Positions 7,746 through 14,367 of a stretch of DNA of 25,342 nucleotides are shown here, in pieces. A program made the position numbers and the translations under genes. The stretch lies in contig JBBQTQ010000037.1 in NCBI GenBank assembly GCA_038213135.1, positions 1-25,342 on the forward strand, in the 5' to 3' direction. Below the pieces are notes generated by a model. That model was not told where the DNA came from, made no database searches, and saw nothing but the letters and a program-made list of their open reading frames with translations. The stretch comes from JBBQTQ01 sp038213135. Its GTDB lineage: Bacteria > Actinomycetota > Thermoleophilia > Gaiellales > Gaiellaceae. Position 1 is the stretch's first letter, and each line of letters begins with the position of its first letter.

Positions 7746-7870
7746 CCCATAACCGCGGCTTATCCCTCGCGGCGCGGCGATTTCCGCCCGCCGAGCCGCG
7801 TTGCGCGTGCGCAGGGCCATGTCCGGGGGCTGTCCCGGTTGGTGCGCCGAGCATAAGCCGGCGTTATGGG
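7746..7870. repeat. 125-bp segment bounded by 18-bp inverted repeats
   Basis: The left arm (7746-7763, CCCATAACCGCGGCTTAT) and the right arm (7853-7870, ATAAGCCGGCGTTATGGG) are inverted copies matching at 16 of 18 positions. Each arm is itself an ATAA-N7-TTAT inverted site, and these are among the few AT-rich words nearby. No gene lies between the arms. The right arm contains the ancestral stop codon of the broken ATP-grasp gene. It may be a miniature mobile element, a pair of recombinase core sites or an operator pair. No target-site duplication is obvious. Confidence 0.4.
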
Positions 7871-8799
7871 AGGGCGGACTCCTCGTCGAGCACCGCGACC
7901 GTCCGCTCGTAGACCTTCGTCGGCCTCGGCCTGGGAGTCGCCGACAGCCGTCAGCCCCACGCGGCCGTGCTCGGCGATGCCGGCCAGCATGTGGAAGACC
8001 GTGCCCGTCTGGCGGGACTGGTCGAAGTGCAGCCCACGCCGCGCGACGACGTCGAACAGGTCGTCCGGGGTTAGCCCGCGGTACGACGGGTTCTCGACGT
8101 GGTCGCTCGCGACGAACGACTTCTGCCGCCCGCTCGGCGCTGTGAACACCGCCGTCTCCGGGTCGTAGCGCCCGTCGGTGAGGAACTGGAGCGTCAGGAA
8201 CGGATGGGTGGTGCCACCCTTGCGCAGGTTGATCTCGATCGCGTACGGATCCCAGCCGCCGTCGCGTCGCACGGTCACGAAGTCCAAAGCGAACCGGCCG
8301 ATCACGCCCTCCCGCGCCAGCCGCGCCCCGATCTTCGCCGCCTCCCGCGTGATCGTCGCCGCGTGTTGTACGGGACGAGGTGCGCGCGCTCGGGATCGAC
8401 GACGAGCGCGCGGATCGTCCGCAGCATCCGTGGCCGCTCGAGCAGCTTCTGCGACAACGGCCGGGCCGAGCCGTCCATCGGCGAGACGAGGAACAGCCGC
8501 TTCCGCGCGTGCGAGGAGATCACCCCGGGCAGCAGGTCGAGGTAGTAGTCGACGACGCTCGGCGCGATCGCCTGCGAGGTGACGTAGACGAGCCGCGCTC
8601 GCGGCTGGCGCAGGAGCAGCAACAGGAACAGGAAGCGCCCCTCGTAGGCCTGCAGCTCCGAGCCCGACTCGTTCGCGAAGTCGAGCGTCATCGAGGGGAC
8701 GACGACGATCGTCTGCTCGTCCTGGCTCATCCGCTCGATCGAGTGCCAGACCGGAACGAGCCGCTGCTGGAGCTCGTCGAAGGTAGGCGCGCCGCTCAC
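7864..8799 (-). pseudogene. Broken PGM1-like ATP-grasp peptide ligase gene
   Basis: The N-terminal frame (GTG at 8799) encodes about 145 residues of the pre-ATP-grasp domain (TIVVVPSMTLDF, YLDLLPGVISSHARKRL, ERAHLVPYNT). Around 8365 it jumps to a different frame that resumes much later in the family (ATITREAAKIGARLAREGVI, then IGRFALDFVTVR, AIEINLRKGGTTHPF, QTGTVFHMLAGI). Much of the ATP-grasp core is missing, roughly 150-220 aa by comparison with the family as I remember it. Near 7915 a second shift is needed to reach the natural end VYERTVAVLDEESALP and the TAA at 7864-7866. The family includes the pheganomycin peptide ligase PGM1. The start overlaps the upstream membrane gene (GTGA), so an intact ancestor was coupled to it. 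Confidence 0.8.
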
Positions 8800-9479
8800 T
8801 TGAAGATATTGACCGCGCGCGCAGCCACGAGCAGGATCGCCAGCGTCGACAGCGCCGACTCTGACGCCATCAGCGCCTTCGCCCGGCGCGTCAGGGGCAG
8901 CACGTCAGTCGGACTGAAGGCGATCGAGTTGGTGAACGAGATGTAGAGGTAGTCGAAGAGCCGCGGATGCCAGCCGGGCGCGAGGTCAGGCTCGCTCATC
9001 TGCGTGAAATAGAAGTCGGGATAGGGCGGCGGCGGCGTCAGCCGCTGCACCGGCCCGCCGCGGTCGAACGCCCAGAACCAGAGGCCGTAGGTGATCACGT
9101 TCGAGCCCCAGACGGCCATCGCCTTCACGAGGAGCTGGGGGCCGCTCGTCTCGTGGCCGCTGATCAGCGAGGCGATCATCGCGAAGACGAGCAGCGCATT
9201 GCCGAGCCCGACGGTTGCCAGCAAGGCGAGCGAGACGGTCCGCCGCTGGCCGCGCTGCTCGAGCCGCCGGCGCGATCCCTTCCAGGCGAGCGGCACGAGC
9301 AGCAGGAGCTCAGGCCCGACGGCGATCAGCCAGACCCACCAGTGAAAGTCCCACACCGTCCAGCGGCGGTCGCGGCTGACGAACGCGAGCATCAGCTGGA
9401 GGACGATCGCGACGCCGACCGCAGGCGCCGCCTCCCAGCGTGATTCGAACTCCTCCGCCAGCAGTGGGTCAACGCTCAT
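8796..9479 (-). CDS. Channel-like membrane protein without a potassium selectivity filter
   Basis: A 227-aa integral membrane protein with hydrophobic segments near residues 19-35, 45-66, 84-107 and 117-138, and a C-terminal helix at 205-222. Before that helix, DYLYISFTNSIAFSPTDVLP (176-195) has the layout of a two-helix ion-channel pore region (pore helix, filter, then helix), but the expected TVGYGD filter reads AFSPTD. It is therefore either a pseudochannel or a channel of another selectivity. The ATG at 9479 is the first start. The downstream ligase gene overlaps by 4 nt, linking the two functionally. I recognise the pairing with PGM1-like ligases as actinobacterial but know no function for it. 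Confidence 0.7.
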   Translation of the reverse strand: MSVDPLLAEEFESRWEAAPAVGVAIVLQLMLAFVSRDRRWTVWDFHWWVWLIAVGPELLLLVPLAWKGSRRRLEQRGQRRTVSLALLATVGLGNALLVFAMIASLISGHETSGPQLLVKAMAVWGSNVITYGLWFWAFDRGGPVQRLTPPPPYPDFYFTQMSEPDLAPGWHPRLFDYLYISFTNSIAFSPTDVLPLTRRAKALMASESALSTLAILLVAARAVNIFK

Positions 9480-9504
9480 GAGGCGGATTGTTCATCCTCG
9501 CGGG

Positions 9505-9582
9505 GTGAGCCGGCCGAGCCTGCTGCGCGTCTGCGCCGACTGGGGGCGGATCGGCTGTCTCGGCGTCGCGCTGCCGCGCTAG
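9505..9582 (+). pseudogene. Short remnant resembling the N-terminus of chromate transporter ChrA
   Basis: A 25-codon frame starts at GTG 9505 and reads VSRPSLLRVCADWGRIGCLG, then VALPR and stops. ChrA-family transporters open with a closely similar stretch (RVxxEWGRIGxxGFGGPPAH). The match ends exactly where GFGGPPAH should follow. The frame fills the gap between the membrane gene and the serine hydrolase and ends in a CTAG shared with the opposite stop codon. It is too short to be functional; chance similarity cannot be excluded. Confidence 0.35.
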
Positions 9583-10664
9583 CAGGCGCCGTCGGGCGCG
9601 GCGTTGTCGTAGGCGCCCGCCACGTCGACCCAGATCCTGTCAGAGGTCGTGTCGGCGGCCGAGTCCGCCTCGTCCATGTTCGTCGTCAGCGCGATCGTGA
9701 CGCCGCGGGTGCCGTCGTACCAGACCTCGCTCTCGAAGCCCCCGTAGCTCCCGCTATGGCCGAGCCAGGTGAGGCCGTCGAAGTCGGAGGCCTCGACGCC
9801 GAGCCCTTCCTGCGAGCCGTCGATCCTCGTCATCTGGGCGAGCGTCGCGGCCGTGACCAGGCGTCCCCCGAAGAGCCCGTCGCCGAACCGCGCGAGATCG
9901 AGCGCGGTCGTCGCGAGCCCGCCGTCCGTCCAGACCGGCCCGAGCGTGTCCGAGCCGATCCCGTAGCCGGGCACCCACTGGTCGGTCGGTGGCGGGTAGA
10001 CCGAGTACGGGTGGGCGAAGAGCGGCGAATCGTGGGGGGTCGCGAAGGACGAATGCGTGAGCCCGAGCGGCGCAGCGATGCCCGACTGGAACGCCTGCTC
10101 GATGCTCCGGCCGCCGACCTGCTCGAGGATCCCGCCGAGCACGACGAAGTTCGAGTTCGTGTAGCGGTAGTGCGACCCGGGGGCGAAGAGCGGTCGCTTC
10201 GCCGAGAGCGCCCGGATGATCTCGTCGCGCGTCCAGCGATGGCGTGGATCGTTCAGCGCAGCCTGGAGTGACGGCGCGTCCTCGTAGTCCGGCAGCCCGC
10301 TCCTGTGCCGCAACAGCATCTCGACGGTGATCGAGCCGGCGTTCGGCAGCTGCGGGTAGAAGCGGGCGAGTGGCGTGTCGAGCGTCAGCTTCCCCTGCTG
10401 GACGAGCTGCATGATCATCGTCCCGGTGACGGTCTTCGTCGCGCTTGCGATCACGAAGCGGGTCGTCGGAGCCACCGGGCGGCGCGACTGCTTGTCGGTG
10501 ATTCCCGCGACGCCCGACCAGACGAGCCGGCCGCAGCGGTAGATCGCGGCTTGCGCGCCCGGGGCCCGCGTCTGGCGCAGCCCCGTCGCGAGCGCGGACT
10601 GCAGTGGCGAGGTGGAGAGGCCCGCCGGCGCGAGCAACCCGAGCAGGACGGCCAGCAGGCGCAC
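9579..10664 (-). CDS. Exported serine hydrolase, beta-lactamase class C/PBP4*-like
   Basis: A 361-aa protein with a signal peptide (MRLLAVLLGLLAPAGLSTS). The three motifs of the serine beta-lactamase-like superfamily are present: S74-A-T-K77 (SxxK), Y168-T-N170 (YxN) and H303-S-G305 (HxG, replacing KTG). Such proteins hydrolyse D-amino-acid peptides, esters or amides; a true beta-lactamase role is not implied. The GTG at 10664 has no Shine-Dalgarno sequence, but TAGGCT ends 6 nt upstream, consistent with a leaderless mRNA. It is divergent from the MFS gene, with 34 nt between start codons. A decayed copy of its 5' end and promoter lies at 13036-13132. Confidence 0.88.
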   Translation of the reverse strand: MRLLAVLLGLLAPAGLSTSPLQSALATGLRQTRAPGAQAAIYRCGRLVWSGVAGITDKQSRRPVAPTTRFVIASATKTVTGTMIMQLVQQGKLTLDTPLARFYPQLPNAGSITVEMLLRHRSGLPDYEDAPSLQAALNDPRHRWTRDEIIRALSAKRPLFAPGSHYRYTNSNFVVLGGILEQVGGRSIEQAFQSGIAAPLGLTHSSFATPHDSPLFAHPYSVYPPPTDQWVPGYGIGSDTLGPVWTDGGLATTALDLARFGDGLFGGRLVTAATLAQMTRIDGSQEGLGVEASDFDGLTWLGHSGSYGGFESEVWYDGTRGVTIALTTNMDEADSAADTTSDRIWVDVAGAYDNAAPDGAC

Positions 10665-10670
10665 GCTCGA

Positions 10671-10692
10671 AGCCTACGCCGCCGGTTACGCT
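10671..10692. promoter_or_regulatory. Divergent -10 elements for serine hydrolase and MFS genes
   Basis: Minus-strand TAGGCT (10671-10676) lies 6 nt before the hydrolase GTG, and plus-strand TACGCT (10687-10692) lies 6 nt before the MFS GTG at 10699. Both are TANNNT hexamers at leaderless spacing, and neither gene has a Shine-Dalgarno sequence. Confidence 0.5.
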
Positions 10693-10698
10693 CGAAGC

Positions 10699-11922
10699 GT
10701 GGTGCCGCTGCGGCGCAATCGCGACTTCGTGCTGCTCCAGGCCGGGCAGGCGCTCTCGACGGTCGGCTCGGAGGCGTCAGGCGTCGCGTACACGCTGCTC
10801 GTGCTCGCGCTCACCCACTCGCCGATCAAGGCGGGCCTGACGGGGTTCGCGCGGCTCGTGCCTTACGCGCTCTTCGCGCTGCCGGCGGGAGTTGCAGTCG
10901 ACCGCTGGAACCGGAAGCGGCTGATGATCGTGGCCGACGCTGTCCGCGTCCTCGCGCTCGGGAGCCTGGGCGTGACGGCGCTCACCGGTCACTTCTCCTT
11001 CCTCCAGGTGCTGATCGTCGCCTTCGTGGAGGGAACGATGTTCGTGGTCTTCAACATCGCCGAGATCGGCGCCGTCCGCTCGGTCGTGCCGGCGCCGCAG
11101 CTCCAGCAGGCCTTCGCAGCCGAGCAGGCGAGGATGTCCGGCGTCTATCTCGCCGGCGCGCCGCTCGGCGGCGCCCTCTTCGGGCTCGGTCGCTCGTTCC
11201 CGTTCCTCGCCGACGCCGTCTCCTACGCGTTCTCGATGGGCACGCTCGTCGCGATGCGCACGCCGTTTCAGGAGGAGCGGCTCGAGGCCGAGCAGGCAGG
11301 TCTGCGCGCCCAGGTGCAGGAGGGGCTCTCGTGGCTCTGGCGTCACCGCTTCCTGCGGACCTGCGCGTGGCTCTTCACCGCCACGAACTTCGCGTTCGGA
11401 GCGATGGAGCTGACCCTGATCGTCGCCGCCCGACGCCAGGGTCTGCACTCCGCTGCGATCGGACTCCTCGTCGCCGGCTTCGGGGCGCTCTCCTTGCTCG
11501 GCTCCTTCGCAGCGACCCGCATCATGCGCCTGCTCTCGATGCGAACCGTGATCGTCAGCTCGATGTGGCTGGCGCTCGGGATCGCGGCCTTCATCGTCGA
11601 GCCGAACGTCTACGTGCTTGTCGTCGGAGGCGCGCCGTTCGCGTTCTTCAACCCGACCGTGAACGCGATGATCATCGGCTACCGCGTCTCGGTCGTCCCG
11701 GACCGGCTCCAGGGACGAGTGAACAGCGTCGCGCGCTCGCTGGCGCTGCTGGGCTACCCGTTCGGCCCGATCGTCGCCGGCGCGCTGCTCGGCTCCTTCT
11801 CGGCGCGCGTCACCGTCGCGTTCGTGCTGGCCTGGTTCCTCGCTCTGGCGGTGTACACGACGCTGAGCCGCGCAATCCGCGAGGCACCAGCTAACGCTTA
11901 CGGCAGCGATGCCTCTTCGTAG
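10699..11922 (+). CDS. MFS transporter (MFS_3/EntS-like exporter)
   Basis: A 407-aa polytopic protein with about 11-12 transmembrane helices. It begins VVPLRRNRDFVLLQAGQALS, the usual start of the drug/siderophore-exporter-like MFS_3 group. The loop 2-3 motif appears as PAGVAVDRWNRKRLMIVAD, and TM5 contains AGAPLGGALFGLG. The second half repeats the fold (GFGALSLLGSFAATRIMRL and GYPFGPIVAGALLGSFSA). The substrate is unknown. An in-frame start at 10612 would run antisense through the hydrolase signal peptide. GTG 10699 (or the adjacent GTG 10702) fits the family and has TACGCT 6 nt upstream. Confidence 0.88.
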   Translation: MVPLRRNRDFVLLQAGQALSTVGSEASGVAYTLLVLALTHSPIKAGLTGFARLVPYALFALPAGVAVDRWNRKRLMIVADAVRVLALGSLGVTALTGHFSFLQVLIVAFVEGTMFVVFNIAEIGAVRSVVPAPQLQQAFAAEQARMSGVYLAGAPLGGALFGLGRSFPFLADAVSYAFSMGTLVAMRTPFQEERLEAEQAGLRAQVQEGLSWLWRHRFLRTCAWLFTATNFAFGAMELTLIVAARRQGLHSAAIGLLVAGFGALSLLGSFAATRIMRLLSMRTVIVSSMWLALGIAAFIVEPNVYVLVVGGAPFAFFNPTVNAMIIGYRVSVVPDRLQGRVNSVARSLALLGYPFGPIVAGALLGSFSARVTVAFVLAWFLALAVYTTLSRAIREAPANAYGSDASS

Positions 11923-12012
11923 ATCGTTGGCCCTTCTTGCACCTCGGGAGCTTGCTCCCGCCCGCGGCTTTCGGCAGCACGGCGGTCGTTGCCGGGTGCG
12001 CACGAGTTCGTG
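11891..12012 (-). pseudogene. Possible C-terminal remnant of an exported protein with a basic Cys tail
   Basis: One minus-strand frame in this 190-bp gap ends TTAVLPKAAGGSKLPRCKKG followed by QRSTKRHRCRKR and a TAG at 11891-11893. Pro/Thr/Ala-rich sequence then a KCKKGQ..KRHRC-type tail is common at the ends of exported proteins in this part of the Actinobacteria (recalled, not searched). No start codon or domain precedes it, and it overlaps the MFS 3' end by 32 nt. I see no other gene in 11923-12114. Confidence 0.25.
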
Positions 12013-12114
12013 TCGTAGGTGTAGTCGGCGGCTTCCGCTGCCCAGCCGCTGTGTCCCGTGGTCGCGGCCGAGCTAGGCAAGCTGCCGCCGGAAGCGGGCC
12101 TTCCCGCGGCGGGT

Positions 12115-12588
12115 CTAGCCGCCCAGTGACGGCGTTGGCAGGTCCTTGAGGTGGACGGGGCTCTGTTGGGTGATCGCGTCGATGTCGCCGTTGGCGGACG
12201 TGATGTCGGCTGTGCTGATGTGCCCGTGCTTGAGGTTGCTTCCGAGGGAGTTCATCTTCGCGCCGAGAGCGTCGAGCGGTGCGACCAGCTTGGACAGGAG
12301 CTTGCTCGATTGGGCGTCCTTGATCGCGATCTTCAGTTCGTGATAGGTGAAGAGGGCGGCGAGACCGGCTTTGACGACCTCAGCCTTGTGCTGGAGCGGG
12401 TGAGCGAAGTCGCCGGCCTTCAATGGCTTGTAGATGAAGTGGTGAAAGGCGCCGAAGGCAAGCCCGGCATGGAAGACGAACTTGGTGGTGGCGAAGTGGA
12501 CCTTCCCTGAGCCACCGCCGCAGCCTCCTGCGGCGAGCACGGCGATCACGATTCCGAGCAGGGCAGTCACTTTGATTCGGCGGGTCAC
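12115..12588 (-). CDS. Lipoprotein of unknown function
   Basis: A 157-aa protein starting at GTG 12588, with GGAGG at 12596-12600 spaced 7 nt. The signal peptide VTRRIKVTALLGIVIAVLAA ends in a lipobox (LAAGGC), so it is probably lipid-anchored outside the membrane. The mature region is mostly helical with an unusual run FVFHAGLAFGAFHHFIYKPL, then AALFTYHELKIAIKDAQSSK and a long amphipathic C-terminal helix region. No enzyme motif or family is recognised. An upstream in-frame ATG would add about 58 basic residues before the signal peptide and is rejected. Confidence 0.75.
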   Translation of the reverse strand: MTRRIKVTALLGIVIAVLAAGGCGGGSGKVHFATTKFVFHAGLAFGAFHHFIYKPLKAGDFAHPLQHKAEVVKAGLAALFTYHELKIAIKDAQSSKLLSKLVAPLDALGAKMNSLGSNLKHGHISTADITSANGDIDAITQQSPVHLKDLPTPSLGG

Positions 12589-12748
12589 CTTCGCACCTCC
12601 AGGGTTGCGGCCGGGACGGGCACCCGGGCATGGGTTGCCGCGATTCCGCGGCCGCCGAACTCTACCGGCGGCGTTCGCCATTAAGCTGCCCGACGGTTCG
12701 GCGACCGAATCGTTCCAGGACCCAACACACACGCGAAAGGACAGGCAA

Positions 12749-12877
12749 ATGGATCTGGGCAAGCTCGAAAAAGAGGCGACGAAGTTGGTCGACGAGCGCG
12801 GCGGGATGAAGAGCGTCGAGGAGGACGCGATGGATGATGATGGGCCGGGCAGGGATCGAACCTACGACCTTGGGTGA
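12749..12877 (+). pseudogene. Truncated small antitoxin-like/stress-protein gene fused to a tRNA fragment
   Basis: ATG 12749 follows an AAAGGACAGG ribosome-binding region and encodes MDLGKLEKEATKLVDERGGM, then KSVEEDA. This N-terminus resembles small actinobacterial proteins that continue with an ELxDIAxGKGSL-like segment (MT0933-type antitoxin-like; recalled similarity). Instead, after codon 27 the frame enters a copy of the 3' half of tRNA-Lys and reads MDDDGPGRDRTYDLG before stopping. The gene was therefore cut at the junction. Whether the 42-aa product has any function is doubtful. Confidence 0.5.
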
Positions 12878-12884
12878 AAAGTCC
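12841..12884 (-). repeat. Partial copy of tRNA-Lys 3' half (candidate att site)
   Basis: 12841-12874 matches 14371-14404 of the intact tRNA-Lys at 33 of 34 positions (mismatch at 12864). The similarity continues through the anticodon-loop TTTT to 12884 with one gap. It covers acceptor strand, T arm, variable region and anticodon loop, which is the usual extent of a tRNA attachment site. It lies on the 3' side of the tRNA, where the distal att copy of an integrated element would be expected. Confidence 0.7.
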
Positions 12885-12969
12885 AGCTCGACAGTCCGCG
12901 GCGACCCGCGGCGAGCTGAAAGTTGCTGCAAGTCAAGCGTTCTTGGGCTGCACCAAGCTGTCATGAACA

Positions 12970-13035
12970 GCGCCTGGCGGAGACGATTCCGTACTCTCGT
13001 GGTACTCCCTACGGACGGTGGGTTCAAGTCCGGTT
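12970..13035 (+). pseudogene. Possible decayed tRNA-Leu
   Basis: GCGCCTGGCGGAGACG (12970-12985) resembles the 5' end of a tRNA-Leu, and GGTGGGTTCAAGTCC (about 13018-13032) is a good T-arm consensus. The D and anticodon arms cannot be drawn and the acceptor 3' strand is absent. It lies inside the tRNA-Lys-bracketed segment. Similarity by chance is possible. Confidence 0.3.
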
Positions 13036-13120
13036 AGGTCCCGGTGAAGGTCTTCGTCACGCTCGCGACCACGAAGCGACTCGTGGGCGTCAATTCAACG
13101 AGAACGGCGAAGACGCGCAC
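13036..13120 (-). pseudogene. Miniature remnant of a serine hydrolase gene
   Basis: From GTG 13120 the minus strand reads VRVFAVLVELT, then PTSRFVVASVTKTFTGT. The first part matches the signal-peptide start of the hydrolase at 9579-10664 (MRLLAVLLGLL), and the second matches its SxxK region (TTRFVIASATKTVTGT). The 50-60 residues between them are missing and nothing follows. The upstream TAGGCT-6 nt-GTG arrangement is also conserved (13127-13132). It is a duplicated, internally deleted gene end. Confidence 0.75.
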
Positions 13121-13155
13121 GTGCGAAGCCTAAGGATCGAAGTTCTGCTTCGATA

Positions 13156-13183
13156 GGAAACCTTGCAAGTCGCAGGGGTTTCC
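13156..13183. repeat. Inverted repeat, 7-bp arms
   Basis: GGAAACC (13156-13162) and GGTTTCC (13177-13183) flank a 14-nt loop. It lies inside the tRNA-bracketed segment, between the hydrolase remnant and the P-domain gene. It could be a terminator-like hairpin or part of an old attachment site. Confidence 0.35.
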
Positions 13184-13254
13184 GCACTTGACGAGGGCGC
13201 CGACACTTGCGCGGAGCGAGGCTTCTCCCGAGTAGGTCGCGGCAGGGGCGGCGC

Positions 13255-13260
13255 TATGCT
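13255..13260 (+). promoter_or_regulatory. -10-like TATGCT of the P-domain gene
   Basis: TATGCT ends 9 nt before the ATG at 13270, and no Shine-Dalgarno sequence is present. This fits a near-leaderless promoter. No convincing -35 element is seen. Confidence 0.4.
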
Positions 13261-13269
13261 TGACGGTCG

Positions 13270-14202
13270 ATGGATCGCCGCCTCGCTGTCCTCGCGCCAC
13301 TCCTCCTCGTCGCCATCGCACTTGTTCCTTCTGCTGGCGCAGACCAGTCGCTGTCCGCCAATCCAAGCCCGATCACGATCAACGACACGCCGCGGACGCA
13401 AGATGTCGGGCTGGCGACCCCCTACCCCTCGACGATCGCGGTCAGCGGCGTGCCGGGCACGGTCACCAAAGTAACGGTCAGCCTCACCGGCGTCAGCCAT
13501 GTCTATGCGGCCGAGATCGACATGCTGCTCGTCGGCCCGCACGGGCAGGCGATGATCCCGATGTCGGATGCCGGATTCGCCGGCAACGTGGACAACGCGA
13601 CGCTCGTCTTCGACGACGCGGCCGGGGCTCCGCTTCCGACTCAGGGCCAGATCGTCTCGGGTACGTACAAGCCCACGAACTACAGCTCAGTCACGCTGCA
13701 TGGCTGCGGGGTCGATCCGGACGTCTTTCCGGCCCCGGCCCCGGCTCCGTCGCCGCCTTACGGCGATGCCCTCTCCGTCTTCAACGGGATCGATCCGAAC
13801 GGGACCTGGAGTCTGTACGTGGTCGACGATTGTGCTACCAACGCGACCGGAGGAATGATCACCGGCGGCTGGAGCCTCGCTATCACTACCCTTGTACCGG
13901 CGAGGGTCGCGGCCTTCAGCGCCAGAGCCCACGCTCACCATCTCGTCTTGATCGCGTGGCGAACGAGCTCAGAGACCGGCCTGAGCGGGTTCAACGTCCT
14001 GCGCAAGCATGGCCGGAGGATCGTCCGTCTGAACAGGACTCTGATCGCCGCGCTCAAGCCCGAAGGCTCCGGGGGCGCGACCTACCACCTACTCGACAAG
14101 TCTGTCATACCGGGCGCGAGCTACACCTACTCGCTCGAGCTCGTACGTCGTGACGGCACGAAGTCAAGCTTCGGCGCCGCATCCGTGAAGCCGAAGCAGT
14201 AA
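13270..14202 (+). CDS. Secreted protein with proprotein-convertase P-domain and FN3-like domain
   Basis: A 310-aa protein. The signal peptide (MDRRLAVLAPLLLVAIALVP SAGA) precedes a P-domain-like beta-sandwich, about residues 50-207. Its marks are VTVSLTGVSHVYAAEIDMLL, VGPHGQ, FNGIDPNGTWSLYVVDD and ITGGWSLAI. In bacteria this domain usually caps exported proteases; here no protease is attached. Residues about 213-310 (VLIAWRTSSETGLSGFNVLR, then SYTYSLELVRRDG) resemble a fibronectin-III-like or secretion-associated beta-sandwich. It may bind surfaces or proteins outside the cell; function unknown. It is the only intact gene in the segment between the tRNA-Lys fragment and the intact tRNA-Lys. 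Confidence 0.8.
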   Translation: MDRRLAVLAPLLLVAIALVPSAGADQSLSANPSPITINDTPRTQDVGLATPYPSTIAVSGVPGTVTKVTVSLTGVSHVYAAEIDMLLVGPHGQAMIPMSDAGFAGNVDNATLVFDDAAGAPLPTQGQIVSGTYKPTNYSSVTLHGCGVDPDVFPAPAPAPSPPYGDALSVFNGIDPNGTWSLYVVDDCATNATGGMITGGWSLAITTLVPARVAAFSARAHAHHLVLIAWRTSSETGLSGFNVLRKHGRRIVRLNRTLIAALKPEGSGGATYHLLDKSVIPGASYTYSLELVRRDGTKSSFGAASVKPKQ

Positions 14203-14321
14203 GCCGGGAGTACCTGGGCTTCGCGGGCCAGACGCGGCCGCGGACGACGCATTCCGCCGGATGCGCGGCTCGCTCACCGGAATGAGCCGCCGGGGTAGGT
14301 GCTGGGTGGCCTCGGTGGACG

Positions 14322-14345
14322 GGGTTCGTGGGTACCCGCGAACCC
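14322..14345. repeat. 24-bp near-perfect palindrome beside tRNA-Lys
   Basis: GGGTTCG-T-GGGTACCC-G-CGAACCC is a palindrome with a single mismatched pair (14329/14338). It lies 22 bp beyond the tRNA-Lys 3' end. It could be the tRNA terminator hairpin (no T-tract follows) or a protein-binding site at the tRNA-end junction. The rest of 14203-14367 shows only small hairpins. Confidence 0.5.
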
Positions 14346-14367
14346 GCAGGTTATGCGACGACGATGG

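Noticed and set aside
10305..11894. 529-codon frame within the MFS region
   Set aside because: Arg-rich alternative frame of the transporter with no hydrophobic segments.
11898..12080. 60-aa minus-strand frame after the MFS gene
   Set aside because: No start context or family; the neighbouring frame with the basic Cys tail is more protein-like.
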